This document shows, in pieces, positions 32,923 through 45,093 of a DNA stretch of 64,000 nucleotides. The notes beneath the pieces were generated by a model. It did no database searches. It was not told the DNA's origin and saw only the letters and a list, made by a program, of their open reading frames with translations. The translations under genes and the position numbers were made by a program. The stretch's first letter is position 1. Each line of letters starts with the position of its first letter. Source of the DNA: Tilletiaria anomala UBC 951 (taxonomy: Eukaryota > Basidiomycota > Exobasidiomycetes > Georgefischeriales > Tilletiariaceae); NCBI RefSeq assembly GCF_000711695.1, contig NW_013547017.1:124001-188000 (forward strand). Direction: 5' to 3'.

Positions 32923-35900
32923 ATGAGCTATGAGTCCAGCCCGAGGCGCTCGCCGCGCAGAGCCCGACACTCTATGGCAGCAATGACGTCCAGCGCTTCA
33001 AAAGAGAATACACCAGCTACATCAGCTGGTAGCGTGGCGGGTCGCTTCAGCGATGTTCATAGCAGATTTGATACGAAGGCAAAGTCGAAGATGAGGATGT
33101 CACTGCCTGCAGCGTCCGCAGTGAGCGTCAGCGTCGGCACCTCTCGACGTCAGCTTGCACCGCGCAAGTCAGCCCTCAAAGCGACGCAGCAGGTCTTTCA
33201 GAGCCCCACAGGGCTGGTCGCTAGTCCAATCAACAGGCCGACTCGCGGGCAAACGATGATGATCTACGGGACGAGTCAAATGCCAAATATTGATGACATC
33301 TTCGCCGGATTCAGTCAGGAAGTCGGGGAATCCGAAGTCAAGACTGCGCCAATACAACCAGTATCTCGGGATCGAGAACCTAGCGAATCGCAGAAGCAAG
33401 CAGGTCGTCCACCACAGGCGTCTGAGAGAAAAATGGAAGAGGAAAGCGAAAATGAGCCAAGGCCGAGGAAGCGGAGAGTGACTTTCAGCAGGAGACAAGA
33501 AAAGACGTGAGTGCCTGTTCTGACTTATTCGACTGCTGCGCCGAGACGACTGACCACCTATTGCAGGGACTTCATTTCTGACGAGCCAACGATGAGCATT
33601 CGGCCTGCTAGCGAGTACGAACCCGCCGCGTCTGACACCAGTAACACTCAAAGCAGCGCTGCCCAGGCCCAAGATCAAGAGAGTGAAGACGAGGACGATG
33701 ACAGCGACAGCGACAGCGATTCCGATGTTGAGGAGTACAGGAAAGCCAAGCGGAGGGCCGCCTCAGCGGAAAGCTCTGATATGGACATCATCACAACAGC
33801 GAACCTCACTACGTACACGGGCTATGCTTTCACTGACACGTCTCTGGGCGACGTGGATGATGACACAAGGACCATGGAATTCACTACTCCTTTCGCTGCT
33901 GGAAACCATCGCGATTCGATTGCAGGCGAAGCAATGGATATGGACCTTACAGCTCCATTCGGAGCAAGATCCGGCCGTCAATCCACGGGGAGCGAAACAG
34001 TCGACATGGACCTTGACGAAAGCAGCGCGAGTTTGCATGATGACTCGGTGGAAGGAGCTGGAGGAGACCGGACTCAGACGATGCAGTTCACTGGCGTCTT
34101 CCACAGCATAGGTTGTGACAGCGAGGGAAGCTACCGCACCGAGTCGTCCACTACGGAAGTCCAAGAAGATGCGGAGCGAGAGGAAGGCGAAGCAAGCATG
34201 GAGTTCACCCAGCCCTTCACTAGCGGCAAGGTGGACGAGGGAGGACTGTCTCGCATTTCGGAGGAGGATAGTGCAATGCTAGAAGAAATATCACGACAGT
34301 CTGTCACGATGGATTTCACAAGGCCATTCAATTCGGTCGCTCAAAAACTGCAGCATACCGAAAAGGTCCGTCGGGATACGCAGAAGCATTTCGAGGAACG
34401 AGTCGGTGACACCACGCCCGTCAGAGCACCGCGGACTTCTTCCAGCGGCTCACAAACATCGACGCCCAATCGTATCCGCGACAAGATTCCATTCGGACAC
34501 GCCTCACCAAACTACAAGCACTCACCAGCGCGACGGGTGATGCCCAGTGAAGCAGAAGAGCCGAAGCCTTCCCCTAAGCGCAGCCCACGCAAAGAGATTG
34601 TCGTACCAGCGCAAAGTCGTCAGTCCCTTTCAGCCATTCCTCCGCATGTATTCACGCAGCAACCACGCCACAGTGGAGACAGCTCGCTCGAGTCCGCCAG
34701 CAGCAACTTCTCAGCACGAGTGCTGCCAGACATGCAACTCACTTTGCAGAGCTTCTTGGATGCCATGGGGTTGAAGTTTCAGGATCAGTTGTCCGCGGTT
34801 CGACCCCGTGTCGCTCGCCCGAACGACCTCGACCACGGCCGGCTTGGGCCTAATGTTGTCAGGTGGAGCAAAGTGGCAGCTGGCGGCTCGGTCTTGCTGG
34901 AAAATCTCAGCAGGTCCTGCAAAGAGCTCGAGGGACACATTGAGACAAGCCGCGAGGCCTTGGCAGAGGTTGCGAACCAATTCGACGCGCAACCGCCCGC
35001 CTATGCACGTGATGTCATGTCCTACCCGCCTGAGATGGAAAAAGAGAGGAAGCTGATAGAAGTGAGTGGTTACGTTGCGAAGTGCTTCCTTCGCAGATTC
35101 TCATCCTGCCCATCCGCCGATTCCACAGGCTCAATTCAAGCTTCAAAAGCAGTGCGCTCGCGCCCATTCCGTTGGACAATACTACGGCTGGCGTCTTGAT
35201 AATGAATACGACGAAGACACAGTAAAGCGCCTGCAAGCAAACAGACGACGCCTCGACGAAGATGCGGCAAAGTTGGCTGCCAAGTCATTGAGGCTTCGCG
35301 AAGAATTGCTGCCGGAGCTGAGAGCGCGTCATGCGCAGCTCAAGGCTGAGCTGCAGGCAGAGAAGCTGCACCAGGCAGCTGTCGCGGCCAGCGATCAGGA
35401 AGAGCTCGGCGGCATCCATGCGGCTATCGAAGACCAAATGTGAGCACATGTGTTGGAGTACTAGTGGCTTATGGACTTTCACTGATGAGCATATTCATCC
35501 CACAGGAACATGCTTGAAAGCTTCCGTTCTGAAAACAGAGAAGCATTGGAAACACTGGAACGAGTGCAAGCACGGGTGAATGAACAGCTCGAGCGCAAGC
35601 ACGCTGCCGAGGATGGAATTGCAGCGGCGCGTTCTGCATGCGAGCAAATCAAGGGCTTTACACGGGGCGAAGCTGCTCGCCTTCTGAGTGAGTGCAACAG
35701 AAAAGAAGCAAAACTGTTAAGCGACTGCTGATCGACGTTCCGTGCTTGAATAGGCGAGATCCGGAGCATCGAGCAGGCGCACCTGTGGACCCTCATCTCC
35801 GCCACGGAGACACATATCGCGCTCCTGCACAACAGTGTTATCGACGTCAATCTCAACATCAGCGTTGAAGCGCTTGTTCAGTCTGTGTCAATCACATCCC

Positions 35901-36439
35901 GGGCGTCGTCAGACAGGAACGGTCTATACGCATTCGTCACTGATGCCTTGCAACATTCTTTCAAATGCAGCGGTGTCTTGAAGCCCATGGAAGCCGTGCG
36001 GCGCATCTCCAATGCTTTCACGGCTCAGCGACACTTGCAGGCTGAAGTTGATGCAATGTTATCCTGTTTCCCGACCGAAGTGGCCAAGCTCAGCGATGAG
36101 GGGGTGCAAGTCAAAGCCAGTGTGCTACTGACCAAGAGGAAGGCGAAGCTTAGGGTGCTGGCGCCTTGCAAGCGCGATGCGCTGATCGCCGGCAGCGCCA
36201 TCCTTTTTCTGCCCGAGGAGATCCAGGTTGAGCTGGTCTACGGCTCCGTTGAGTGAGTACAGAGTCGGCTTGCCGAATGTAAAGATGCTCCTGACCGACT
36301 TTTACGCTTGGTATTCTCGTCTCGCGTATTTAGCGCTCCAGCTGTGCAGGCGCAAATTGCAGACATGCTGGGCGCTGCTCCTAGCCTGCGAAGCCTTGCT
36401 CAAGCTTGTGTCAAGTCCATTGCCACGTTTGATGCCTAA
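32923..36439 (+). CDS. SPC105: outer-kinetochore scaffold SPC105/Spc7/KNL1
   Basis: Exons 32923..33506, 33567..35061, 35129..35439, 35506..35687, 35754..36252 and 36334..36439; 1058 residues. The N-terminal PP1-docking pair is visible: RKSALK (SILK-like, about residue 85) and KRRVTFSRRQ (RVSF-type) just before intron 1. MELT-like repeats follow in exon 2: TRTMEFTTPF, MDMDLTAPFG, TQTMQFTGVF, ASMEFTQPFT and SVTMDFTRPF. The C-terminal half is the Spc7-type coiled coil (ARHAQLKAELQAEKLH and others), ending in a compact region with LLTKRKAKLRVLAP and LPEEIQVELVYGSVDAP. Role: KMN-network scaffold recruiting Bub1/Bub3 and PP1 in mitosis. It is shorter than human KNL1, as usual in fungi. Confidence 0.9.
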
Positions 36440-38192
36440 AGTTGTACATGTAATTTGCGACCCATACCCAGTTTCTGCATTTACACTCAGCTTAGTTCCT
36501 GGTTGCCTCGGCGTCCCATTGCTTATTCTGGGCTTGTGCTTCGCTCATCCAAAGGATGGGTTGCGATACGCTCTGCTTCTCGTAGCTCATGGCCTCAATC
36601 GACACCGGAGGGTGCCCATGTTCCAGCTCCAAGCGAGTTGGTCGCAAAGTCCTCACGTCATTTGAGACACGGCTTGTCAGGCGATGCATACGAGCATTTA
36701 TGCCATGCATACATGCGTGCTCATAATGTGAAGAGGATGTGTGTGATGAGCAGTGTGAAAGCCCCGACCTTCGGGTCCGAGGCTTCGTAATCCGGGCGGG
36801 ATTACGAGCACATCGAAGACAAGCGCGAGCCTCTCCAATACAGCTAGAGGCCAACTTTACCTATCCATCATTCGAGCGAGGACACCTTCATTGGGCCCTG
36901 CCCACGATGGAAGGTGTGTCGTTACAAAGGTCACAACATCAAGAAGTGCTCGTTTGGTTACAAGCGATGTGCTCTTAGAGTCACAATTTCGAATACAGCG
37001 GCGCCACCCTTTCAATAGCGCGGCCAACCGCAGGGAGCAGACGTCACAGCCAACAGCCATCTGCTTCTTCAAGGGACCCAAGCGCTCCTTGTCAAGCCTG
37101 GATGTCAGCTCAACATGCCCAAATCTCTGCCATGCCAAGGGTTAAACATCTGCGCATCATAGCATCAGGCCATCTCAGCCATAAAGTCATCTTCGTGACG
37201 CTGGCTGGACTTGCCCCTCCCACGGGATGCCTTCCTTGCAAGGAAGGGGAGGGATATGAGGAGCAGAAGCTTCGCGCGGCAAGCCACCGCTCACTGGGCT
37301 GTACACCACTCTATGAAGCGTGTTCGCTGGTCTCTGGCCGCACCTGTGACGCCCGATGCAGAACGGGAAAAGGGGGAGTCTCTACTCGTGTGCACTGCAG
37401 CATTCTTCGGCGGAATCCCTCGCCCTTGGCTCGCTCAGCGCCGCTGTCAGAGCAGTCTGTTGCTGCTCGACACCCAGCGCCCGAGACCCGTGTCTGCTCT
37501 CAGCCCCTCCTCCCTTTCAACCAATTTCTCCCCGCGCGGGTCCCGGGATGAGGAATTCGGAGGGGAGGGGGGGCGGGGGGCGTGACTGCTGTACAAGATT
37601 ACACCACGACACGTCGCGGTTTCGCCCTTATTACTTAACCCTCATAGCCACCACCAACCTGCATCAGCAGCATCCATCCCCGTCACAGACATAGACAGGC
37701 CCGTTCTACAGCCTAGAAGACGCGGAGAAGCGCACAAAAATCGCTGAGAGCCAAAGGCAGCGTGTAACATCGACTAATCGTGCGTGCCGAGGCCAAAAGA
37801 GAGGCGTGGCCTTTCTGAACACGTCGCGTCAACAGGACCACTCTCTTGCATCCATTTTAGTGAAGCATCTCAGACCGCCAGTAGAGCACATCCATCGACC
37901 CCAACTGGCGCTGCAAAGAGTCGAGAAGGGTCCTCGAAGCCAACAGTCATTCTTTCGTGCCAATTTCTTCCATTCGTGGTACGTGCTGGGACGCGAGATT
38001 TCGACGCCAAAGATCGCATCCACCGATCTGGTTGCCGGCGGCTTACGGCATCCATCCACTTGCACAATTCCATCATCATCATCTACAGTGCTCATAGAGA
38101 CACCCGTGGCTCCTCTCCAGCACCGCAAGTACCTTGCAAACGATCTTCACCGCCGTTTATGTCACCCGCCAACGCATTGGCTCCTGCCCTTG
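36440..38192. other. intergenic region upstream of Whi3-like gene with hairpins and G-tracts
   Basis: About 1.75 kb between the SPC105 stop and the chosen Whi3-like ATG. It holds two back-to-back hairpins (36764-36806) and a G-rich block at 37562-37580. From 37806 the Whi3-like frame is open without an ATG until 38193, so that part is probably a long 5' leader. Confidence 0.5.
36764..36806 (+). other. tandem hairpins, candidate structured RNA element
   Basis: Two adjacent inverted repeats. The first, 36766-36777, is GACC-TTCG-GGTC, a stem closed by the very stable cUUCGg tetraloop when read on the plus strand. The second, 36786-36806, is a perfect 8-bp stem, CGTAATCC paired with GGATTACG, with a 5-base loop. 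They are separated by eight bases. Whether this is an SPC105 3' UTR element, a processing signal or a small RNA cannot be told from sequence. Confidence 0.4.
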
Positions 38193-41100
38193 ATGACCAC
38201 GGGCAGCCCTCCCACATCTGGTGGACTTGCCGTCAAACCGCCACCACACGCAGCAAAGGGAACTGAAGAGACGGACAGAAGTAGTTCTTGGGGGTCAGTA
38301 GCGGAGGAAAGAAGGATGCAGCACAGCGTGGATGCCATGAATCGGGTGGGTGCTGAGGGCAGAGGGACCGGACCTCTATCGCGGAGCGACAGTTCCTCCG
38401 CAATCAGGGACATCTCGCCTAGACCGCCCACGGACCGCACCTCCTCCCCATCCATACTCACAATCATGCAAGACGGCTTCGGACAGCCGTCTTTTCCTGG
38501 CTCTCGAACTGGATCCGGCCCACAGCGCTATGCATCACCTTATCCTGACAGGGCTCGCTCTCCATCACCCAGCAAACGCTCGTCGACAGGAGCACAGCAG
38601 CAGCCCCAGCATCCAATGCCACAACAGTACCAGCAACAGCAATCGCAGCAGCAGTCTATGTTTGGACGACCTGGCGATCCAGGTCCATCGCCTTGGGGGC
38701 CGCAGACGCAACTACCAGCACCACGGAGACCGGTGAATGCATCAAATCCAGGGCAGTCGGTTGCGCAAGGCCAAGGTCCTTTCGGCGCCGAGCCTTTTCT
38801 CGGTTACAACGATCTGTTTCTTGCAGGCATCAATCCTGGGCCAAGGCCTCAAGCGGAGGATTCTGAAGGCGATGGAAGACCTACAAGGGCTGAAGACTTG
38901 GCGGAGACACTAGGGCGCTTGGACATGCAGGGGTCACTCAGAGACGTTGATGTACCTGGCTCTGCTGCTCAGGGCCCAGAGGGCTTTCCGTTCCCGCCTC
39001 CAGGCATGGCTATGGTTTCAGGGATGCCCAACGTCCCTGGGCTACCAGCTTCTGGGAGCCTCAGCCCTCGCAGCCTACTGCATTACCATCACCAGCAGCT
39101 GCAGGCGCAGCACGCTCTCGCCCTTCAAGCAGCTCAGCAGGCAGGTGGGGCGCATCACTCGATGGCAGGAGGTGCGTCAATGCAGGAGGAGATCACCACG
39201 GTGTTCATCGTTGGATTCCCGGACGACATGACGGAGCGCGAGTTCGCGAACATGTTTCTGTTCGCCAAAGGGTTCGAGGCATCCACGCTCAAAATCCCAG
39301 CTGGTGGTATGACAGGCACCGGCCAGAGTGGGCAGCGGGAAAGCTCTGTTTCAGGGCCACCAGGGCCGTACAACTCGGTGCAGTTGCAAGGAATGGCGCC
39401 TGCTGGATCCAACAGTGGACCCAGCTGGGATGAGCAAGCACTCTCCTTGGCTCTGGTCCGCGCAGGCGCAGGTCATGATGCCTTTGCGAATCTCGGCGCG
39501 GGCGCAGGTCTCCCCGGCTTTAATTCAAACAGCCAGGGGCAACCGGGTGGCAAGATCAAGCAAATCATCGGCTTTGCCAAGTTCCGTACGCGCCAAGACG
39601 CGCTTGAGGCTAGGGATGCGCTCAATGGTCGCAAGATTGATGCGGAGCGCGGATGCGTGCTGAAGACGGAGATGGCGAAGAAGAATCTGCACACGAGACA
39701 GAGGCCGGCACTTACGCTTGGGATAAAACCAGGCCCGCACGGTGTCGACGGGGGTTACGGCGCGCTGTCGCCTTATGCAGGCAGCGCTATGGGCGACAGG
39801 GACCCAGCACATGCTTTTGGCTATGGCTCTCGCCCCCCGCCACAGCCCTCTCAGCCTGGCCAAGGAGGATTCGTCGGTCAGCCACAAGGCTTCGACCGAC
39901 AAGGCGCTTTGCCACAGCAGGAGACATCCATGCGGCATACAGAGCTTCTCCGAGCCTCTGGGACTGGCGCGAGCAACCCGTCCCAGTCACAAGCACCGGT
40001 CAACTTTGCTCAACCTCAGGAACGCTGGGCGCCGATGGGGCCGCTCGACTTTTATAACGACGAGGCTGATCGAGCGGCGCAGCCCTCCGCGCGATCGGAT
40101 TGGGGGTCCGTCGGCTCGCCGCCGGCACGCCATCCTCAGCCGCGAGCGCCGGGCCTTGCACCTGTCAATTCGATGCTGCCAGGAGCGCCCTACGCTGCTG
40201 CTACAGGCGCTCGGATGCGACAGGGAGAGGATTTTGGAGTGGGGGAGCTGAGACAAGAAACACACCCAGACAACAACATCAACAATAGTACCAGGCCCAA
40301 TCAGGACTTGAGTAATCTTCTTAATGATCAAGCTCAAGCTTCTCGCCCTGGTCCGCCTGGGCTCGGCTCCCCCAACGTCGCAGATCCGTCTTCGGCTGAC
40401 CAGCGGCCGCAAGCGAAGAACGAAGCTTCGGCGCCGCGTTCACATCGATCTGGGAGCACCCCAAGTCCACCCAGCTCAGAATTACCTAGTCCGACTCATC
40501 GGGGCTTTGTCGGCGACCAGCATCCTCCCGGTACTACCCTCTTCGTCGGCAATCTTCCCGCTAACCTCTCATCTGCTAGCTCTGCTCAGCTCGAGGAGAA
40601 GCTGCGAAGCCTCTTCAGCAGTCGTCAAGGTTTCCGCCAGATGTCTTACAAGCTCAAGGGGCACGGACCGATGTGCTTTGTCGAGTTCGAGAGCATCTGT
40701 CATGCGCGAAATGCGCTGACGGAGGTCAATGGTGACTCCCTCGGTGGGTTGCTGAAGGGTCAAGGGATCCGACTGAGCTACTCAAAGAATCCGCTCTTCC
40801 GGCATAGCAATGCCAACTCTTCTCCGCCCGATCAAGGCACCGGCTTGAATGGATTCCACTCGCCTCAAGGGCCACGAGGGGCCATGTGCGAGGACGTACT
40901 CGACATGGACAAGCTGAATAACCTTGAAGAGACGTGAGTTGAGCCTGTGAATGGTGTGGAGCATGGCCATTTTCTCACACTATCGTTCTTGATCGATCTT
41001 CCACGCAGCGCATTTGGGCATGGATACGCTGGCGGCTTCACACATGGAGCGCTGCATGGAAAGTTCGAAGGCCGGGCGTTGGGCCGCGAGAAGGGTTTCG

Positions 41101-41477
41101 ACATTTGGGGCGAAGTAGGCTACTACGAAGGGATGGCGGCGATGTGGCAGCGGTTGTTACAGGACGGGACATCAGAGCAGGACCGATCGCGCAAGCAGAA
41201 CAAACAGATGCAACAGATTGGCTCCTTGCTCGAACTCATCGTTGCGTTTCCGACACGCAACGACGCAGCCGGTGGAGGGAGTCAGGATCAGTCGCCAGAC
41301 CTTGGTCAGCTGTTGGAGCGAATCCGAGCACGATTCAAGCTCACTGCTTCCACCTTGGGTTTCCATCCGAGCGATGGCCCATTTGCCGCAGGAGCAGACC
41401 TGGGGCCAGGAACGTCGCAGCCGCAGCTCGCTGAGATTGGCGGACGCCTGGTAGATACATCTAGACTGCGATATTGA
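38193..41477 (+). CDS. Whi3-like two-RRM protein, in frame with a C-terminal LTO1 (Yae1) domain
   Basis: Exon 38193..40933, intron 40934..41008, exon 41009..41477; 1069 residues if translated as one. First ATG of the frame at 38193. Disordered N-terminus with Gln tract (about 38595-38660). RRM1 at about 39184-39690: EITTVFIVGFPDDMTEREF, then an unusually long Gly/Ser insertion, then KIKQIIGFAKFRTRQDALEA. RRM2 at about 40525-40795: TTLFVGNLPANLSS and GPMCFVEFE, ending IRLSYSKNPL as in Whi3. About 85 bases after RRM2, without any stop, the frame enters MCEDVLDMDKLNNLEE, the start of an LTO1 protein that continues after the intron. Whi3 proteins bind mRNA and control cell size and stress granules. 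If the intron is kept, translation stops at 40937. Confidence 0.8.
40884..41477 (+). CDS. LTO1: LTO1/ORAOV1-like Yae1-domain protein (alternative start inside the RRM gene)
   Basis: Read alone from the ATG at 40884, exons 40884..40933 and 41009..41477 give 172 residues, the normal size for Lto1. Motifs: DMDKLNNLEETAFGHGYAGG across the splice, then repeated G-x-x-x-G units FTHGALHGKFEGRALGREKG (deca-GX3 pattern of the Yae1/Lto1 domain), GYYEGMAAMW, a middle part LLELIVAFPTRND, and LLERIRARFKLTASTLGFHP, which matches the human LTO1 order. Lto1 pairs with Yae1 to load an Fe-S cluster onto Rli1/ABCE1 for ribosome function. No promoter-sized gap separates it from the RRM gene, so it needs an internal promoter, a bicistronic message or a fusion protein. 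The GTGAGT donor and CCACGCAG acceptor are clear. Confidence 0.7.
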
Positions 41478-42576
41478 AGAGCAAAGCATTACGCCCCTTC
41501 CCGTGCTCCAGCCTGCCCCCAAGCCAGAAAGCAAGACCGCAAGCAACACAAGTATCGCATTCATGTCCACACTTCGCATTCACCCTCCGGCGGAGGCCGC
41601 AATAGGAGCAGCAAAGCCTGACGCTGCATTCGGCGTGCAGTCGCTGTTGAACCTCCGGCCCATGCATGCAACAACGATCATCAGCCCGTTCCTCTTGCTT
41701 CATTTGGATCCGCACACAATCACCACGTCGTACAGCTTCCACAATCTTCTGAACAACAAGCATCGCAGCAGGACAAGGCTGTCCGCCTTGGAAAGCCATA
41801 CTTCCTTGTTGTACTAGTATTCGCAAGATCGATCGCTTCAAGCCTCCCACCTTTCGAATCTCAAGCGCACACAATTGCAACAAATGTCTTCTCCTCGCTC
41901 TCTCGCTCACTGTCACAAAACAACACAATACGCCCTTCAGACTACATTCGCCTATCATACGTTCATCAATATACGTTCACAAACGCACGCACATAAGAAA
42001 TGACATTATCAACAATGACAGCTACAACAATTCCTCCTTTCGGTTTTTCTCGATCCATTTCGTACATTCCGAGGGGAGGGCCACCCGCTCTCTGTTTTCG
42101 TCAGATTTGTCTGTTATTTTGCGCTGTAATCATACATTGTAGGACAATGGTTCATTTGCATGCTTTCACCGCCTATTTCACAATCGTATTGGAAGAGGGT
42201 TCATTGCCGGTAGTTGTGGCCCTATGACGCTCTCTCTCCTCGCTTATGCGTGATGTGCGGTGGGCGGTGGGGACTGACATGCATAGTGCAGCGAACCGGA
42301 ACGATAAACAGATAAACACCGAACACGAGGCTAAAAGCGGTCACAAGTATCATCGCATCCACGTTTGTTGCCTCCAAAAGCCATTCACAGACAACAGCAG
42401 ACCCTGGGCACACCTCTTCTTCGCTTCAAGAAGGCTCCGCAGCCTTATTGCTCACTTGATTGCTAAGAGAGACGTGGGCCTTCGAGATCGCGTGCAGCAG
42501 GTCCAATCCTCTTCGTCGGCACGTTGATGCCTCCTGGATTTGGAGCATCTCCGTAGCTTCCGGGCGTCGCTGGAAG
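41478..42576. other. intergenic region between LTO1 and ERF2-like gene
   Basis: About 1.1 kb with AT-richer segments (41930-42130) and only short frames. Probably a 3' UTR followed by the DHHC gene promoter; nothing else recognised. Confidence 0.4.
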
Positions 42577-44926
42577 ATGAGCGCCACGGATGGAGGCAAG
42601 GAAGGATCGGTGAATGAGCAGCAGCTGCTCGGTTCGTGCTCATTAAGGGCTGACCCTAGCGATGCACAATGCCCAACTGAATCTGCAGGTTACATTCCTT
42701 CGCGCAATCGCCAGGCGTCGACCATTCTGCCACCTGCGGCCTTCTTTGCTCCCAAAAGGCCTTCTCAGCAGCCACGGTCGCCTGGGCTACCGCCCACTCC
42801 CTTGTCGGCAAACAGCTTCGCTACGGCTGGAAGCTCTTCGTACCGCGGCCCGCTTAACCCAGGTGATCTGAGCTCCTACCAGAAATCTCCCCTTCAGGCG
42901 CAACAAACGCAGCGGCCACAGTCGCCTTGGTCTCCTGGGCAAGCGAGGGTGTCAACAATAGCCTTGGGTTCGAATAGCATCTATGACGTGGCGCCAGAGG
43001 CGGCTCAAGATGATGGAACAGTGGAGCAGTCGCCTGTGACCCCATCAAATGGGCACCTGAGGGGTCGGCAAGGAGGTGTGGCCTTCAAGACTTCCCGCGA
43101 ACCGCTCTTAGACATGGAAGACCCAGATGCTTTGACGGAAGTGGGTACTCCAAGCGCCTTTGAAGCTCCTATGGACGCGCAAACAGAAGCGGATGGAATG
43201 GCAGCCTTGCAGCTTGCTGGGATCGACGGCAGACTGAGTTGCAACCTCCAAACAGGCTCAGGCGATGGAGAAGACGGCGATGGTGACGATGACGACCTCG
43301 AGCATCAGCCGCTTGGGAACAGGCAAAATCAGGACCCGCTGATGGATGTCATCGAGCACGCACAGGGATCCCGAATGCGATCCGCCGATCAAAGCTTCGA
43401 GCCGAGGACGGGCAAGGCGGAGCGCATGCTAGGAGGAATCAGGATCTCTTCAAGCCCGAGCTTCTCTGATGCGCAACAAAATCCTTCCAAACGGCGGAGT
43501 GTCAATATGACACGTGCAAGCGTCTCAAATATAGAGAAAGGCTTGAATGGTGGCTCTGCTGTGGATGGAGGCAGTGGAAACATCTCGGGCGCGCGGGGAA
43601 GCAAGAAGGAGCGAAATTTCAAGTTCCACAAAGGCGGTAACCGTTTCTTTTTTGGCGGGATCATCATGACCTCGCACGCCAATCCCATGCCATTCCTCGC
43701 GAGCTTCGCATTAACACTCGCGCTGCCAGGCTTGTGGTTAGGTTTCGACGCGTCCTACACGGTGCACAATATCAGCATCGCACCTGTCATCATCCTCTGC
43801 TACACGACTGCTGTAGCCGTCACCAACATGCTGTAAGTGCATCTCTTTTCGCTTGCTCAATATTTTCTCTGGTGTTGATTACAACTATCCACGCATTGCA
43901 ACAGCGTGACCGCCTGGCGTGATCCAGGTGTTTTGCCCCGCGACTTAGACCCAGATCCTCCGTGTACACTTGGCGAAACCCTCGGGGCAATGGATCCAGA
44001 AGACCCACTGGCCATTCCGTTACCCCGCACCATTCAAGTGCGCGGTGCTAGAGATCTGAAAGTCAAGTGGTGCGAAACTTGCGGAACGTACAGAGCGCCG
44101 CGAAGTAGTCATTGCCGAATGTGCGACAATTGCGTTGAAAACATCGGTAAGTGTGTGCACTTTGGTAGCATGATGCACTACTGAACAGCGCCTACCTGTC
44201 ATCCTTTCTTCAGATCACCACTGCACTTTCCTTAACACCTGCATCGGCCGCCGAAACTACAGCTCGTTCTTCTCTTTTCTGATCTTCACGCTCCTTTCAC
44301 TCTGCATCATGATTGCCTTCTCTATCCTGCATCTATATTTTCTCACCCGTCCCACCACACAGCGGCTTCCGAAAGCAGGCGCGTATGGCGGGGGGCTCGA
44401 TTTTCGACAAGCGCTCGGTCGCTCGCCCGTCAGCGCCGTCGTTGTCATCCTCTCCTTGGCCGCCATGTGTCCGATCGGCATGCTATTTGGCTACCACGCC
44501 TGGCTCGTCGTGCACAATCGCACGACCGTCGAGCAGATCCGCTTCAACGCCGCACGCGAGTACGGCGAGCAGCCGGTGGATACGGGCGGCGAAGAAGAGA
44601 AGCGCTGCCTCTTCTTGCCAGGCAAGGCGGGCCAATTGAGCAGGTCGGATCCAAACCCGTTTTCATATGGCGGGTTTGTCAGGAACGCCATTGCTGTGCT
44701 TGGCAGGCCGATAAGCGACAGTTGGATCGCAAGGTATGAACACAGGGTAGTGGATGAACGACTGGACAACCCTGCCTGGTCGATGCAACGACATGTTTCG
44801 GCTGCCAATGGCGATAGCCCCCATGTCGCTGGCGATGGCACTGGTTTCCAAACGAACGACTTCAGCAAGAGGCCGCTGAATGGAAATTTCGGCTCGGAGG
44901 CGATAGAGATGCAGGAGCGCTCTTGA
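42577..44926 (+). CDS. ERF2: DHHC palmitoyltransferase, ERF2-like
   Basis: Exons 42577..43832, 43905..44146 and 44214..44926; 736 residues. The first ATG in frame is at 42577. A long disordered N-terminus (about 365 residues, Ser/Pro/Gln) precedes HKGGNRFFFGGIIMTSHANP, an Erf2-type entry to the first two membrane helices. The Cys-rich domain reads VKWCETCGTYRAPRSSHCRM and CDNCVENI, then across intron 2 DHHCTFLNTCIGRRNYSSFF with the catalytic DHHC. Two more helices follow and a TTVEQIR-like cytosolic motif. Role: S-acylation of Ras-type and other proteins at ER/Golgi, in yeast with Erf4 as partner. The long N-terminus is unusual against yeast Erf2 (359 residues). Confidence 0.88.
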
Positions 44927-45093
44927 GAAGCCCGAGGAGGCCTCCTGCTTACATCACGGGGATCGCATTCCACACATTCAATTGTATACTACAACAAATC
45001 TTATCATCGCAATGACAATGCCCTTATCGTCGATTAAGATAGAATCTTGGGACATGGGACTAAAACCGTGCCAAGCTTTTTCGTTGCCAACGC

